Assembly (NCBI GenBank): GCA_036500145.1
Contig: DASYCO010000012.1
Span: 3,283-67,282, forward strand
Direction of reading: 5' to 3'
Origin: CAMAVH01 sp036500145
Lineage (GTDB): Bacteria > Pseudomonadota > Alphaproteobacteria > SMXQ01
Length of the DNA stretch: 64,000 bases
A program made the position numbers and the translations under genes. Shown here piece by piece: positions 44,269 to 52,632 of this stretch. How positions within the stretch are numbered: the first letter of the stretch is position 1; each line of letters opens with the position of its first letter. Below the pieces are notes generated by a model, which searched no databases, was not told the origin of the DNA, and saw nothing but the letters and a program-made list of their open reading frames with translations.

Positions 44269-45315
44269 ATGGCGCCTATGATGTCCGCTTTTTCGCCCAA
44301 GGGGCGCAGGTCCGCCGCCCGCATGGCGCTCGCCCTCGCCGCCGCGACCTTCGCCTTCGCCGCCCCGGCCAGCGCCGCCGGCAAGGGACAGCTCGACGAC
44401 AAGTTCCTCGCCATGGGCAGCGGCGCGCAGGCCGGCGTGTTCTTCCCGGCCGGCCAGGGCATCTGCGACATCATCAACAAGGACCGCATGACCCACGGCC
44501 TGCGCTGCATCAACTACGAGACCGGCGGCGCGGTCTACAACATGCAGGCCGTCTCCTTCGGCACCGTGCAGCTCGCCATCACGCGCTCCGACCTCAGCTA
44601 CCAGGCCTACAACGGCACCGACAGCTTCGCCAACGAGCCGCGCATCCCCGACCTGCGCGTCGTCGCCACGCTCTACAGCGTGCCCGTCGCCGTCATCGCC
44701 AAGCGCAGCCTCGGCCTGACCTACGTCAGCGACATCAAGGGCACCCGCTTCAACATCGGCAACGACGGCTCGGGCAAGCGCGAGCTGTCCAGCTTCATCA
44801 TGAGGACCATGGGCTGGACGCGCGCCGACTTCGCCGCGACGACCGAATACGACACCGGCCCGATGGTGAAGGCCTTCTGCAACGGCGACATCGACGTGAT
44901 CACCGAAGGCCTCGGCAACCCCGCGCAGATGTACGCCGACGTGACGGAAAAGTGCGACGGCCAGTTCCTGCCCTTCGCCCCCGAGACGATCGAGAAGCTC
45001 AAGGCCGACTACCCCTACTACTCCGACATGGCGATTCCCGGCGGCATGTACGCGAACACGCCGGACCAGGTCGCGAGCTTCGGCTACCGCGCGGTCCTCG
45101 TCTCGTCGAGCAGGGTGAACCCGGACGCGATCTACCAGGTCGTCAAGGCGATCTTCGACAACTTCGACGAATTCCGCGCCAAGCACCCGTCGCTCGACAT
45201 CGCCACGCCACGCGCCATGGCGAACTTCGGCGTCTACATTCCGCTCCATGAAGGCGCGGCACGCTACTACAAGGAACACAACCTGCTGGAGAGCGCTGCC
45301 GAATTCGCCAAATAG
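44269..45315 (+). CDS. TAXI family TRAP transporter solute-binding protein (orphan)
   Basis: A 348-residue exported protein with a signal peptide (SAA near residue 37 after a basic N-terminus). The TAXI signature includes MGSGAQAGVFFPAGQGICDIIN, then YETGGAVYNMQAVSFGTVQLAI and IKGTRFNIGNDGSGKRE. It normally delivers ligands such as glutamate to a fused TRAP permease, but no TRAP membrane gene lies anywhere in the window. An AAGGAA site precedes ATG 44269. It may serve a distant permease or a sensor. The secretin-TPR gene starts 50 bases later. Confidence 0.9.
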   Translation: MAPMMSAFSPKGRRSAARMALALAAATFAFAAPASAAGKGQLDDKFLAMGSGAQAGVFFPAGQGICDIINKDRMTHGLRCINYETGGAVYNMQAVSFGTVQLAITRSDLSYQAYNGTDSFANEPRIPDLRVVATLYSVPVAVIAKRSLGLTYVSDIKGTRFNIGNDGSGKRELSSFIMRTMGWTRADFAATTEYDTGPMVKAFCNGDIDVITEGLGNPAQMYADVTEKCDGQFLPFAPETIEKLKADYPYYSDMAIPGGMYANTPDQVASFGYRAVLVSSSRVNPDAIYQVVKAIFDNFDEFRAKHPSLDIATPRAMANFGVYIPLHEGAARYYKEHNLLESAAEFAK

Positions 45316-45365
45316 GGCGTTGGCGCGGCGACCGGCATGACAGACGCGATGGGGGACGGACCGAC

Positions 45366-47426
45366 ATGACGACGTACGGCAAGCAGGGGCTCTCGCACCT
45401 GCTCAAGTGGAGCCTATTGGCGAGCGTTGCGCTGCTGCCGGGCTGCGCGATGGACGACCTGGGCCTTTCCAGGTCTTCGCAGGTTTCCGACGCGCGGCCG
45501 CTCGACTTCGGCAAGATCTCCATCCCGAAGGACCGCATCCGCAGCGAGCCGCAGAAATACGCCGCCAAGGGCATCGACAGCCTGAAGGCCGGCCGCCTCG
45601 AGGAGGCTTCGATCGCGTTCAACGACGCGCTGCGCCTCGACCCGACCAATTCCTACCTGCACCTGCTGAACGGCCTGTCCTACCACCTGCGCGGCCTGCA
45701 GGGCGACGGCCAGATGCTCGACCTCGCCGGCGAAGGCTACAACCTGGCGCTGCGTTTCGACCCCAGCAACTGGATCGCGCGCTACCACCTCGGCCTGCTC
45801 GCCCTCGACCAGAAGAAGTACGACGAGGCCAAGGAGCATTTCGCCGAGACGCTGATCTACCGCAGCAACGATCCCGACGTGCTCTACAACATGGTGCTCG
45901 CCGCCTACTACGGGCACGACGTGCCGACGGCCGCCGACATGCTGAAGCGCCTGCGCCTGGTCGAGACCGACACGGCGCGCGTGCTGCGCGCCTCGGCCAT
46001 CGTCGCCGCCGCGCTCGACGAGCCGGAAGAGGCCGAGCGCTTCATCGCGCTCTACGAGGCCAAGACCAAGGACGAGACCGGCAAGGCACAGATCGAGCGC
46101 CGCGCCGTCGACTGGGAGAACTTCCACAACAACTTCCAGCAGTACGTCCAGAAGGTGCAGTACGGCGGCAGCAGCTACGGCGGCTATGGCGGCAGCAGCG
46201 GCGGCTACGGCGGCAGCAGCAGCGGCGGCTACGGCTCCGGCAACGACACGCCGGTCATCAACCCGCCTTCCATCACGCCGCAAGGCGCGCAGAGCAGCGG
46301 CATGGGCGGCTTCGGCGGCGGCTTCGGCGGCAGCAGTGGCGGCTTTGGCGGCAGCAGCGGCGGATTCGGCTCCACGCCCTCGTTCGGCGCCACGCCCTCG
46401 CCGGCCATCGCCGGCGGCCAGGTGCCGACCACGCCGGGCGGCAAGACGCTCGAGGACATGGTCATCGTCGACGTCGTCCTCATCTCCACCGAAGAAGACT
46501 ACTCGACGAGCAAAGGCATCAACCTGCTCAACAGCCTGAACATCCAGTTCGGCGGCGGCACGCTCGGCGGCAATCCGGCCGCGGCGTTTTCCAGCCTCAC
46601 GACGAGCGTGAGCGGCAACCGCACCATCACGCGCGCCCTCACCGTTCCGTCGATCACCTACTCGCTCAACATCGCCAACACGAACACGAGCCGCAGCGAG
46701 ATCCTGGCCCGCCCGAGCCTCGTCGGCCTGAAGGGCCAGCCCTCGGTCTTCTTCTCCGGCGTCGACATCACCGCGGCGGCCAACACCGGCGGCAGCGCCG
46801 GCGGCCTGGCATCGAGCGCCATCCAGATCCAGAAGGAGATCGGCGTCCGCCTCGGCATCATCCCGAACATCGAGCCGGACGGCCGCGTGCGCCTGCAGGT
46901 CGAGGCCAACCGCTCCTTCCTGAGCACGCCGAGCGCGGACATCACCTTCGACTTCAAGCTGGAGACGACAAAGACCAGCGTGAACGCCAACGTGCTGATG
47001 AACTTCGGCGAGACGCTCATCCTCAGCGGCCTGAGCGAGAAGGAAACCGACCGCAACCGCAACGGCGTGCCCTTCCTCGAGGAAATTCCCGCCGTGCAGT
47101 ACCTCTTCTCCAACCGCACGACGCGTGACTTCCAGCGCTCCGTGCTGGTGCTGCTCACCCCGCGCCTGCCGCAGTACGTCTACAAGGCCGGCGGCGTCTC
47201 TCCGCCGACGGGCGACGCCAAGGCCGACGAGGCGATGGCGGAACTGCGCGCCCGCTTCGCCGACTGGTTCACGCCCTACCCGAACTGGGCATCCGTGTTC
47301 CACCACATGCAGGCCAACAGCCTCTATCGCGAGTTCCGGACCGGCGACGTGTCACTCGAGCACTGGCAGGACCAGGAGTCGTTGCAGAACCGCCTAAAAA
47401 CGGCCCTCGACTTCCTCTATTATTGA
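45366..47426 (+). CDS. Lipoprotein with TPR repeats, Gly/Ser-rich linker and secretin domain
   Basis: A 686-residue protein. A lipobox LLPGC places the acylated cysteine at 27, with Ala-Met-Asp next, which suits outer-membrane sorting. Residues about 60-235 hold TPR-like helices (AAKGIDSLKAGRLEEASIAFNDALRLDPTN and KKYDEAKEHFAETL). Residues 266-335 are a Gly/Ser/Tyr-Phe repeat (YGGSS, FGGSS units). About 365-602 is a secretin core ending in the hallmark VPFLEEIPAVQYLF...RSVLVLLTPRL. A WFTPYPNW-containing tail follows. No secretion ATPase, pseudopilin or inner-membrane partner is nearby. It may be a secretin carrying its own pilotin-like TPR module. Confidence 0.85.
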   Translation: MTTYGKQGLSHLLKWSLLASVALLPGCAMDDLGLSRSSQVSDARPLDFGKISIPKDRIRSEPQKYAAKGIDSLKAGRLEEASIAFNDALRLDPTNSYLHLLNGLSYHLRGLQGDGQMLDLAGEGYNLALRFDPSNWIARYHLGLLALDQKKYDEAKEHFAETLIYRSNDPDVLYNMVLAAYYGHDVPTAADMLKRLRLVETDTARVLRASAIVAAALDEPEEAERFIALYEAKTKDETGKAQIERRAVDWENFHNNFQQYVQKVQYGGSSYGGYGGSSGGYGGSSSGGYGSGNDTPVINPPSITPQGAQSSGMGGFGGGFGGSSGGFGGSSGGFGSTPSFGATPSPAIAGGQVPTTPGGKTLEDMVIVDVVLISTEEDYSTSKGINLLNSLNIQFGGGTLGGNPAAAFSSLTTSVSGNRTITRALTVPSITYSLNIANTNTSRSEILARPSLVGLKGQPSVFFSGVDITAAANTGGSAGGLASSAIQIQKEIGVRLGIIPNIEPDGRVRLQVEANRSFLSTPSADITFDFKLETTKTSVNANVLMNFGETLILSGLSEKETDRNRNGVPFLEEIPAVQYLFSNRTTRDFQRSVLVLLTPRLPQYVYKAGGVSPPTGDAKADEAMAELRARFADWFTPYPNWASVFHHMQANSLYREFRTGDVSLEHWQDQESLQNRLKTALDFLYY

Positions 47427-47438
47427 TAGGCTGACGCC

Positions 47439-48614
47439 ATGATCGCACCCGTGACACGACATCGCCTGGCTTCAGTCGCCTTCGCCGCGGCCCTTTCCGG
47501 CGCCGCGCTGACGGCTGCCGCCCCCGCCTGGGCGCAGTACAGCGGCAAGGAGGCCGTCAACGCGGTCCTCAACGACCACGAATGCGCCATGTGCGACCTG
47601 CGCTACCAGATCTTCACCAGCCTCGACCTGTCGGGCGGGAATTTCCAGGGCTCGTACATGTTCAACGTGAACTTCGAGCACACCAACCTGCAGAAGGCGT
47701 CGCTGGAAAGCGCCACCCTCGTGCTCGCCAAGTTCGACCGCGCCGACCTCACCGGGGCCATCCTCGCCAAGGCGAACATGGAGCGCGCCTCGATGTACGG
47801 CGCCACCCTGCGCAACGCCGACCTCAGCTTCGCGCAGCTGGCCCAGGCCAACATGGAAGCCACCGAGCTCAGCGGCGCGCTGCTCGTCACCGCCAACCTG
47901 CGCAGCGCCAACCTGACCGACGCCTTCGCCAGCAACGCGCAGATGCGCAGCGTCGACCTGCGCTATGCGTTGATGCGCAACGCCGACCTGACGGCCGCCG
48001 ACCTCGAAGGCGCCAACCTCGCCGGGGCCGACCTGCGCGGCGCCAACCTCTCGCGCACCAACCTGCTGCGCGTGAACCTCGCCGGGGCCGACCTCAGCGG
48101 CGCCAAGATCAACTATTCGCAGATGCGCGAAGCCAACCTCACCGGCGCCAAGCTCACCGGCACGACCCTGCTCGGCGCCAACCTGCGCCAGGCGATCTTC
48201 CGCAACGCCGACCTGACCGGCGCAACGATGGCCAGCGTCGCCGAATTCGAGACCGACTACTGCGGTGCCAAGATGCCCGACGGCAAGATCGGCGCCTGCA
48301 AGAAGCCCACGACCACGAGCGGCCCGCAGGCCGGCGCGGACCTGGTGCCCTCCGTGGCGCCTGGGGCGCCGCCCTTCCTGCCGCAGGATGCGACGCAGCC
48401 GACCGGACAGCCGGGCCTGCAGCCGCCGGCGCAGATCGGCGTGCCGTTGACGAACGTCGTGCCGGGCATTCCCACCATGCCGGGAACTTTCCCGGCCATG
48501 CCTGGAGCCTATCCGGCCGTGCCGGGCGCCGTGCCCGTCGTGCCGGTGGCGCCCTACGACCCGTCGATGGTGCCGGCGCCCTTCGTGCCCGTCACCCCGG
48601 TCCCGCTGCCCTAG
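47439..48614 (+). CDS. Exported pentapeptide-repeat protein with Pro-rich tail
   Basis: A 391-residue protein. Signal peptide to about residue 33 (AWAQ), a short CAMC-containing segment (ECAMCDLRY), then about 200 residues of A(N/D)Lxx pentapeptide repeats (about 60-265; for example ANLAGADLRGANLSRTNLLR), which fold into a right-handed beta-helix. A DYCGAKMPDGKIGACKK segment follows, then a Pro/Val/Gly tail with MPGxxPxVPG repeats. It starts 12 bases after the secretin gene without a strong ribosome site, so it is probably coupled to it. Role unknown; the helix may be a scaffold or secreted partner. Confidence 0.88.
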   Translation: MIAPVTRHRLASVAFAAALSGAALTAAAPAWAQYSGKEAVNAVLNDHECAMCDLRYQIFTSLDLSGGNFQGSYMFNVNFEHTNLQKASLESATLVLAKFDRADLTGAILAKANMERASMYGATLRNADLSFAQLAQANMEATELSGALLVTANLRSANLTDAFASNAQMRSVDLRYALMRNADLTAADLEGANLAGADLRGANLSRTNLLRVNLAGADLSGAKINYSQMREANLTGAKLTGTTLLGANLRQAIFRNADLTGATMASVAEFETDYCGAKMPDGKIGACKKPTTTSGPQAGADLVPSVAPGAPPFLPQDATQPTGQPGLQPPAQIGVPLTNVVPGIPTMPGTFPAMPGAYPAVPGAVPVVPVAPYDPSMVPAPFVPVTPVPLP

Positions 48615-48622
48615 CCGCCGCC

Positions 48623-49660
48623 TTAGCTGGCGATTTCGGCGAACTTCAGCAAGGTCATCGGCGGGTAGAGCTTCAGCGCCTTCGCCACGCGGATGTTCAC
48701 GATCACCGAGAAGCGTTCGGGCATCTCGATCGGGATGTCGGAGGCCGGGCGGCCCATCAGCACCTGTTCGGCCTTGAGCGCGGCGAGCTGGCCGACCGTG
48801 TGGTAGCGGTTGACGACGCCCATCAAGGCGCTGCCCGTGCGCACAGGCCCCTCGCCGGCGGCGAACACCGGCAGGCGGCGCGCGACGGCGGCCTCGGTGA
48901 ATTCCTTGCGCAGGTCGTTGAGGAAGGAATCCGGCCCCAGGTAGACCATGTCCGGCTTGTGCGCCGCGACGTTGTCGAGCACGTCGCCGATCTCGGCGAC
49001 GATCGGCCTGCCGGTCGGGTCGAGCGGCAGCGGCGCATCGACCAGCTCGAAGCCCATCGTTCCCGACAGGCGCCACAGCTCCGTCACGGTCAGGGCGGCG
49101 TTCTGCTCGGCCGGGTTGTAGACCACCGCCACCTTCTTGAACGGGATGTAGCGGCGGGCGAAGTTGAGCTGGGTCTCTTCCGGAATCAGGTAGTTGGCGC
49201 CCGTCACGTTGCGGCCCGGCTTGAGCAGGTCCGGCACGATCTTGGCGCCCACGGGCTGCGACACGATCATGAAGACGACCGGCGTCTCGGTGACGTACTT
49301 CTTCGGGTCGGGCGCGTCGTAGGGGCCGACGAGGCCGAGCGTCATGCCGGTGCCCCAGCTCAGCACCAGGTCGGGCTTCATCGCCTTGATCTCGGCGACC
49401 ATCTCGGGGATGCGGGCGACGTTCTGGTCGGCGTTGCGGACGATGTAGGTCACCGGCACGCCGCGCTCGGCCAGGTAGTCCTGGAAGCCCTGGGCCGCGT
49501 CCTCGAAGCCACGGAACAGCGCCATGTAGATGCGGAACGGCGGGCGCTTCCCCTGCGCCGCCCCTTGGGCTAGGGCGCGCGAGGCGCCGGCCGACAGGGC
49601 CGCGCCGCCGCCCAACAGCGCCAGGACGGCGCGGCGCGAAAGGCCGAGGTGGAGGTTCAT
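48623..49660 (-). CDS. ABC-type substrate-binding protein (ABC_sub_bind family), Tat-exported, orphan
   Basis: A 345-residue periplasmic protein. The N-terminus NLHLGLSRRAVLALLGGGAALSAGASRALAQ carries a twin-arginine motif. The body resembles the ABC_sub_bind (TrpX-like) family: DYLAERGVPVTYIVRNADQNVARIPEMVAEIKAMKPDLVLSWGT, VGAKIVPDLLKPGRNVTG and VVYNPAEQN. The usual ABC permease and ATPase genes are absent. Its start overlaps the sensor-MFS gene by four bases, so it probably feeds or modulates that protein or the sensors rather than an ABC channel. Confidence 0.85.
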   Translation of the reverse strand: MNLHLGLSRRAVLALLGGGAALSAGASRALAQGAAQGKRPPFRIYMALFRGFEDAAQGFQDYLAERGVPVTYIVRNADQNVARIPEMVAEIKAMKPDLVLSWGTGMTLGLVGPYDAPDPKKYVTETPVVFMIVSQPVGAKIVPDLLKPGRNVTGANYLIPEETQLNFARRYIPFKKVAVVYNPAEQNAALTVTELWRLSGTMGFELVDAPLPLDPTGRPIVAEIGDVLDNVAAHKPDMVYLGPDSFLNDLRKEFTEAAVARRLPVFAAGEGPVRTGSALMGVVNRYHTVGQLAALKAEQVLMGRPASDIPIEMPERFSVIVNIRVAKALKLYPPMTLLKFAEIAS

Positions 49661-51705
49661 GCCGGCGTCCCCTTCCCGCTGCGGTGGAGAAGGAAGACGA
49701 CGGCGAACAGCAAGGTGCCGGCCAGCACGGCGACGCCGGTGCCGGCCATGGCCACGCTGTAGCCGTAGAAGGTCGCCAGGGCCGCCGCCATGACGGGGCC
49801 AAGGACGCTGCCGACGCGCTCGAGCACGCGGAAAATGCCGAGCACCGCAGCGGTGCTGACCTGCGGCGTTTCGCGGGCGGCCACTTCCGTGACCATCGCC
49901 ACGAGCGGCGACGTGGACAGGGCATGGCCGATGCCGACCGCGAATGCCACCAGGACGACCGGCAGGAAGCCCTGGTAGCCGAGCAGCAGCATGGGCCCCA
50001 GCCCCGACAGCAGGCCGCCCAGCAGGACGAAGCCGCGCCGGTCGCTGTACTTGTCGGCGACCTGCCCGACCAGCTTGGTGCCGACGGCCACGACGATGAA
50101 GTAGGCCGTCATGGCGCGGCCGATGTCGGACTGGCTGTTGCCGACGCTCGAGAGATAGAGGGGCACTAGGTAGAAGAGGAAGCCGGTCAGCACGATCTTG
50201 GCCGGCACGGCGACGCCGAGCATCAGGACGCCGAACAGCGGCCGGCTGAGCAGCACGCCGTAGTCGCGCCATTTCGCGCGCACGACCGGCGGCGCGTTCC
50301 TGTCCGGCGGCGGATCGAACAGCAGGAGATAGGCCAGCAGCGCCGACAGGGCCGCGACGGCGCCCGACACCGCGAAGGTGGCGCGAAAGCCGATCTGCTC
50401 GGCCACGATGCCGCCGACCGCGATGCCGCAGATCGCCGCGAGCATCACCGCGCCGACGTAGATCGCCGCTGCCTGCACGCGCCGCGTGGTGCCGGCGACG
50501 TTGGTGAGGTAGGCCTGCGCGGCGATGGTCGACATGGCATAGCCGATCGCCGCCAGGCCGCGCCACAGCATGAGGTCGAGCACGCCCTGGGCGAAGGCGC
50601 AGCCGAGCATGCCGACCGCGCCGGGAATGCAGCCCCACAGGAAGATGCGCCGCGCGCCGATGCGGTCGACGATGTTGCCGGCGAACGGCGTCGCGATGGC
50701 GGTCATCAGCATGTAGAAGGATATCGGCAGCGAATTGACGACCCCCGGGCTCAGGCCGAAGAGCGAGTCGTTGAAGTCGCGGATGAAGATCGGCAGGAAG
50801 GAGCGCGTCAGCTCCTCCGACAGGATGAACACCACCAAGGGAGCCCGCATGTGCGAGAAGTCCGCGATCCGCAGGGGCTTGCGCTCCTCCGCCCGCGTCA
50901 GGCTGAAGCGCCCGGCCACGTCGCGCATCGCCTCTTCCACGGCGCGCCAGGACGGATGGTTGCGCAGGCTCTCGTACAAGGCGTCGTAGTCGGCGCGCAG
51001 GGCGGCGTAGGACGTGGCGACGCGGCCGCCCAGCTCGTCGAGGCGACGGCCGAGCCTGGCCAGCTCGTTGCCGCCGCGCATGCCTGAGCGCCGGTCGAAG
51101 CGGCCGCCTTCGTAGTCGCGCATCAGGCTCTCGATGGCGCGGATCGGCAGCACGATGCCGAGCGCCGCGAGGATGATGAGCACCTCGAAAGTGACGAGCA
51201 GGGTGACGAGCAGCACCGTGACGATGTCGACGGCGACGTCGCCGAGCAGGCCCCGCACGTAGCGCTCGTCGATGCCGATGCGCACCGCGCCGTAGGAGGC
51301 TTCCTCGCCCAGCCGCAGCGGCACGCTGAATTCGCGGCCGTTGCGCCCCGCCATGTCGAGCGCGGCTTCGCTGCCGTAGACCGGCTTGCCGTCCGCGTCG
51401 CCGACGACGATGTAGGAGATTTCCGGATGGTCTGCGCGTGCCGCGACGAGGAATTCCTGCATCCCGCGCAGCTCGCCGAAGGGAATGTCGAGCGCCACCG
51501 CCCGGTTGACCTCGCGCGCGACGACGCGGCCGACCGCCAAGGCCTTGCCCTCGATGGCCGGGTCGAGCTCCGATTCGAAGATCCGCAGCGCGAAGAAGGA
51601 CTGCACCGCCGTGCCGAGCACGATCATCACGACGCTGATCAGGAACAGGCGGCGGATGAAGTTGTTCGATGCCAGCGCGCTGCCGCGCGTTTCGGCCTGG
51701 CTCAT
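49657..51705 (-). CDS. Sensor-MFS fusion protein
   Basis: A 682-residue membrane protein. Residues 19-41 are a membrane helix, about 42-155 an extracytoplasmic sensor-like domain (ISYIVVGDADGKPVYGSEAALDMAG resembles a Cache/sCache core), about 158-187 a second helix, about 187-260 a HAMP/coiled-coil-like linker, and about 285-675 a complete 12-helix MFS module (VNSLPISFYMLMTAIATPFAGNIVDRIGARRIF). The joining of a chemoreceptor-like input to a transporter is very unusual. It lies between a second sensor and the binding protein, with four-base overlaps on both sides. It may be a transporter-like sensor, as UhpC is. Confidence 0.85.
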   Translation of the reverse strand: MSQAETRGSALASNNFIRRLFLISVVMIVLGTAVQSFFALRIFESELDPAIEGKALAVGRVVAREVNRAVALDIPFGELRGMQEFLVAARADHPEISYIVVGDADGKPVYGSEAALDMAGRNGREFSVPLRLGEEASYGAVRIGIDERYVRGLLGDVAVDIVTVLLVTLLVTFEVLIILAALGIVLPIRAIESLMRDYEGGRFDRRSGMRGGNELARLGRRLDELGGRVATSYAALRADYDALYESLRNHPSWRAVEEAMRDVAGRFSLTRAEERKPLRIADFSHMRAPLVVFILSEELTRSFLPIFIRDFNDSLFGLSPGVVNSLPISFYMLMTAIATPFAGNIVDRIGARRIFLWGCIPGAVGMLGCAFAQGVLDLMLWRGLAAIGYAMSTIAAQAYLTNVAGTTRRVQAAAIYVGAVMLAAICGIAVGGIVAEQIGFRATFAVSGAVAALSALLAYLLLFDPPPDRNAPPVVRAKWRDYGVLLSRPLFGVLMLGVAVPAKIVLTGFLFYLVPLYLSSVGNSQSDIGRAMTAYFIVVAVGTKLVGQVADKYSDRRGFVLLGGLLSGLGPMLLLGYQGFLPVVLVAFAVGIGHALSTSPLVAMVTEVAARETPQVSTAAVLGIFRVLERVGSVLGPVMAAALATFYGYSVAMAGTGVAVLAGTLLFAVVFLLHRSGKGTPA

Positions 51706-52487
51706 GGCGCGCCCCCGGTCTTGTCGCGCGCCGCCGTCAGCAGGGCCGCCGCATGGGCGATGCGCCCCCGCACGTCGGTCAGGGCGCGATGCAGCGGCCC
51801 CAGATGGCCGGCCAGCAGCGCGCCGTCATGACCCTGGCTGGCGTCCGAGCCGGCCTGCTCGTCGCCCAGAGCCGCGTCCAGTTCTCCCAAGTGGCGGCGC
51901 ATAGGGCCGAACAGCCAGACGACCGCCACATAGACCAGCACCAGGCCGACAGCCAGGACGGCCGCCGCCGACAGGGTCAGGCGGCGGAGCACCGAGCGGA
52001 AGGCCTCGTCATAGACCGTGTGGTCGTAGCGCAGGACGATGCCGCCGACCCGCTCGCCCAGGCTGTTGATCAAAGGCACGCCGACGATGAAGGCCGCGGG
52101 GTCGCGCAGGCTCCAGCCGCGCGTGCCGGCGCCGGCGAAGCGCTGTTCCCAGGCGGCCGGGATCCGCTCGCCGATCAGCGCCGTCTCGGTGTCGAAGACG
52201 CGCTTGCCGGCGCGGTCATGCACCACGATGGACAGGATGTGGCCGTCCTGCGCCCGCTCGCCGTCGAGCACCTCCTGGGTGTTGACCAGGGCGTTGAGCG
52301 GCAGGCCGAGATTGAGGCTGGTCTCCACCGTGTCGCGGACGTCGAGCACGACGACGGACAGGCGGGACTGCAGGAGATTCGTGAAGGCGCCGTCGAACTT
52401 GGAGACGGTCAGGACGGTCTGCAGGGCCGCGGCCAGGACGACGATGACGAGAATCGTCGCCGCGATTCGCGTCGTGATCCCCCCCAT
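51702..52487 (-). CDS. Membrane sensor protein (Cache-like domain plus HAMP-like tail)
   Basis: A 261-residue protein: membrane helix at about 8-28, extracytoplasmic domain at about 29-165 (LSIVVHDRAGKRVFDTETALIGERIP and VGVPLINSLGERVGGIVLRYD are Cache-like), second helix at about 170-193, then about 65 residues of HAMP-like/coiled sequence with no output domain. It has no kinase, cyclase or methyl-accepting domain, so it must signal through a partner. It is the first gene of the sensor/MFS/binding-protein operon and divergent from the hybrid kinase. Confidence 0.78.
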   Translation of the reverse strand: MGGITTRIAATILVIVVLAAALQTVLTVSKFDGAFTNLLQSRLSVVVLDVRDTVETSLNLGLPLNALVNTQEVLDGERAQDGHILSIVVHDRAGKRVFDTETALIGERIPAAWEQRFAGAGTRGWSLRDPAAFIVGVPLINSLGERVGGIVLRYDHTVYDEAFRSVLRRLTLSAAAVLAVGLVLVYVAVVWLFGPMRRHLGELDAALGDEQAGSDASQGHDGALLAGHLGPLHRALTDVRGRIAHAAALLTAARDKTGGAP

Positions 52488-52632
52488 GCGCTCTCTCCCC
52501 CGCGTAACGCTACGTCCGCCCGCCGCCGGCCACGCCCATCCAGCCGGTGCGGCACATCACTATTGGTGGGCTAAGTCATTGTATATAGACTATGATGCGG
52601 CTTTCTGGGCGGAAAAATGAACAATAGCGTCC
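52488..52632. promoter_or_regulatory. Divergent promoter region between sensor operon and hybrid kinase
   Basis: This 145-base gap serves two outward operons. The A/T-richer part at 52561-52600 holds TTGGTG (52563-52568), TATAGA (52584-52589) and TATGAT (52591-52596), but none pairs at an ideal 17-base spacing. A promoter for the kinase is likely here; exact elements are not resolved. No clear inverted repeat is visible. Confidence 0.4.

Noticed and set aside
46163..46372. DNA tandem repeat or possible CRISPR-like array in the Gly/Ser region
   Set aside because: The repetition is codon-level (Gly-Gly-Ser-Ser units in a coding linker), irregular in length and without spacers.
45414..47306. 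A 630-residue Ala-rich minus-strand frame opposite the secretin gene
   Set aside because: The poly-Ala parts are the antisense of Gly/Ser codons (GGC AGC) in the linker; no ribosome site or family match.
47472..49925. An 817-residue minus-strand frame across the pentapeptide and binding-protein genes
   Set aside because: Its apparent repeats are the reverse complement of the pentapeptide repeats; the real genes on both strands have signals, starts and family matches.
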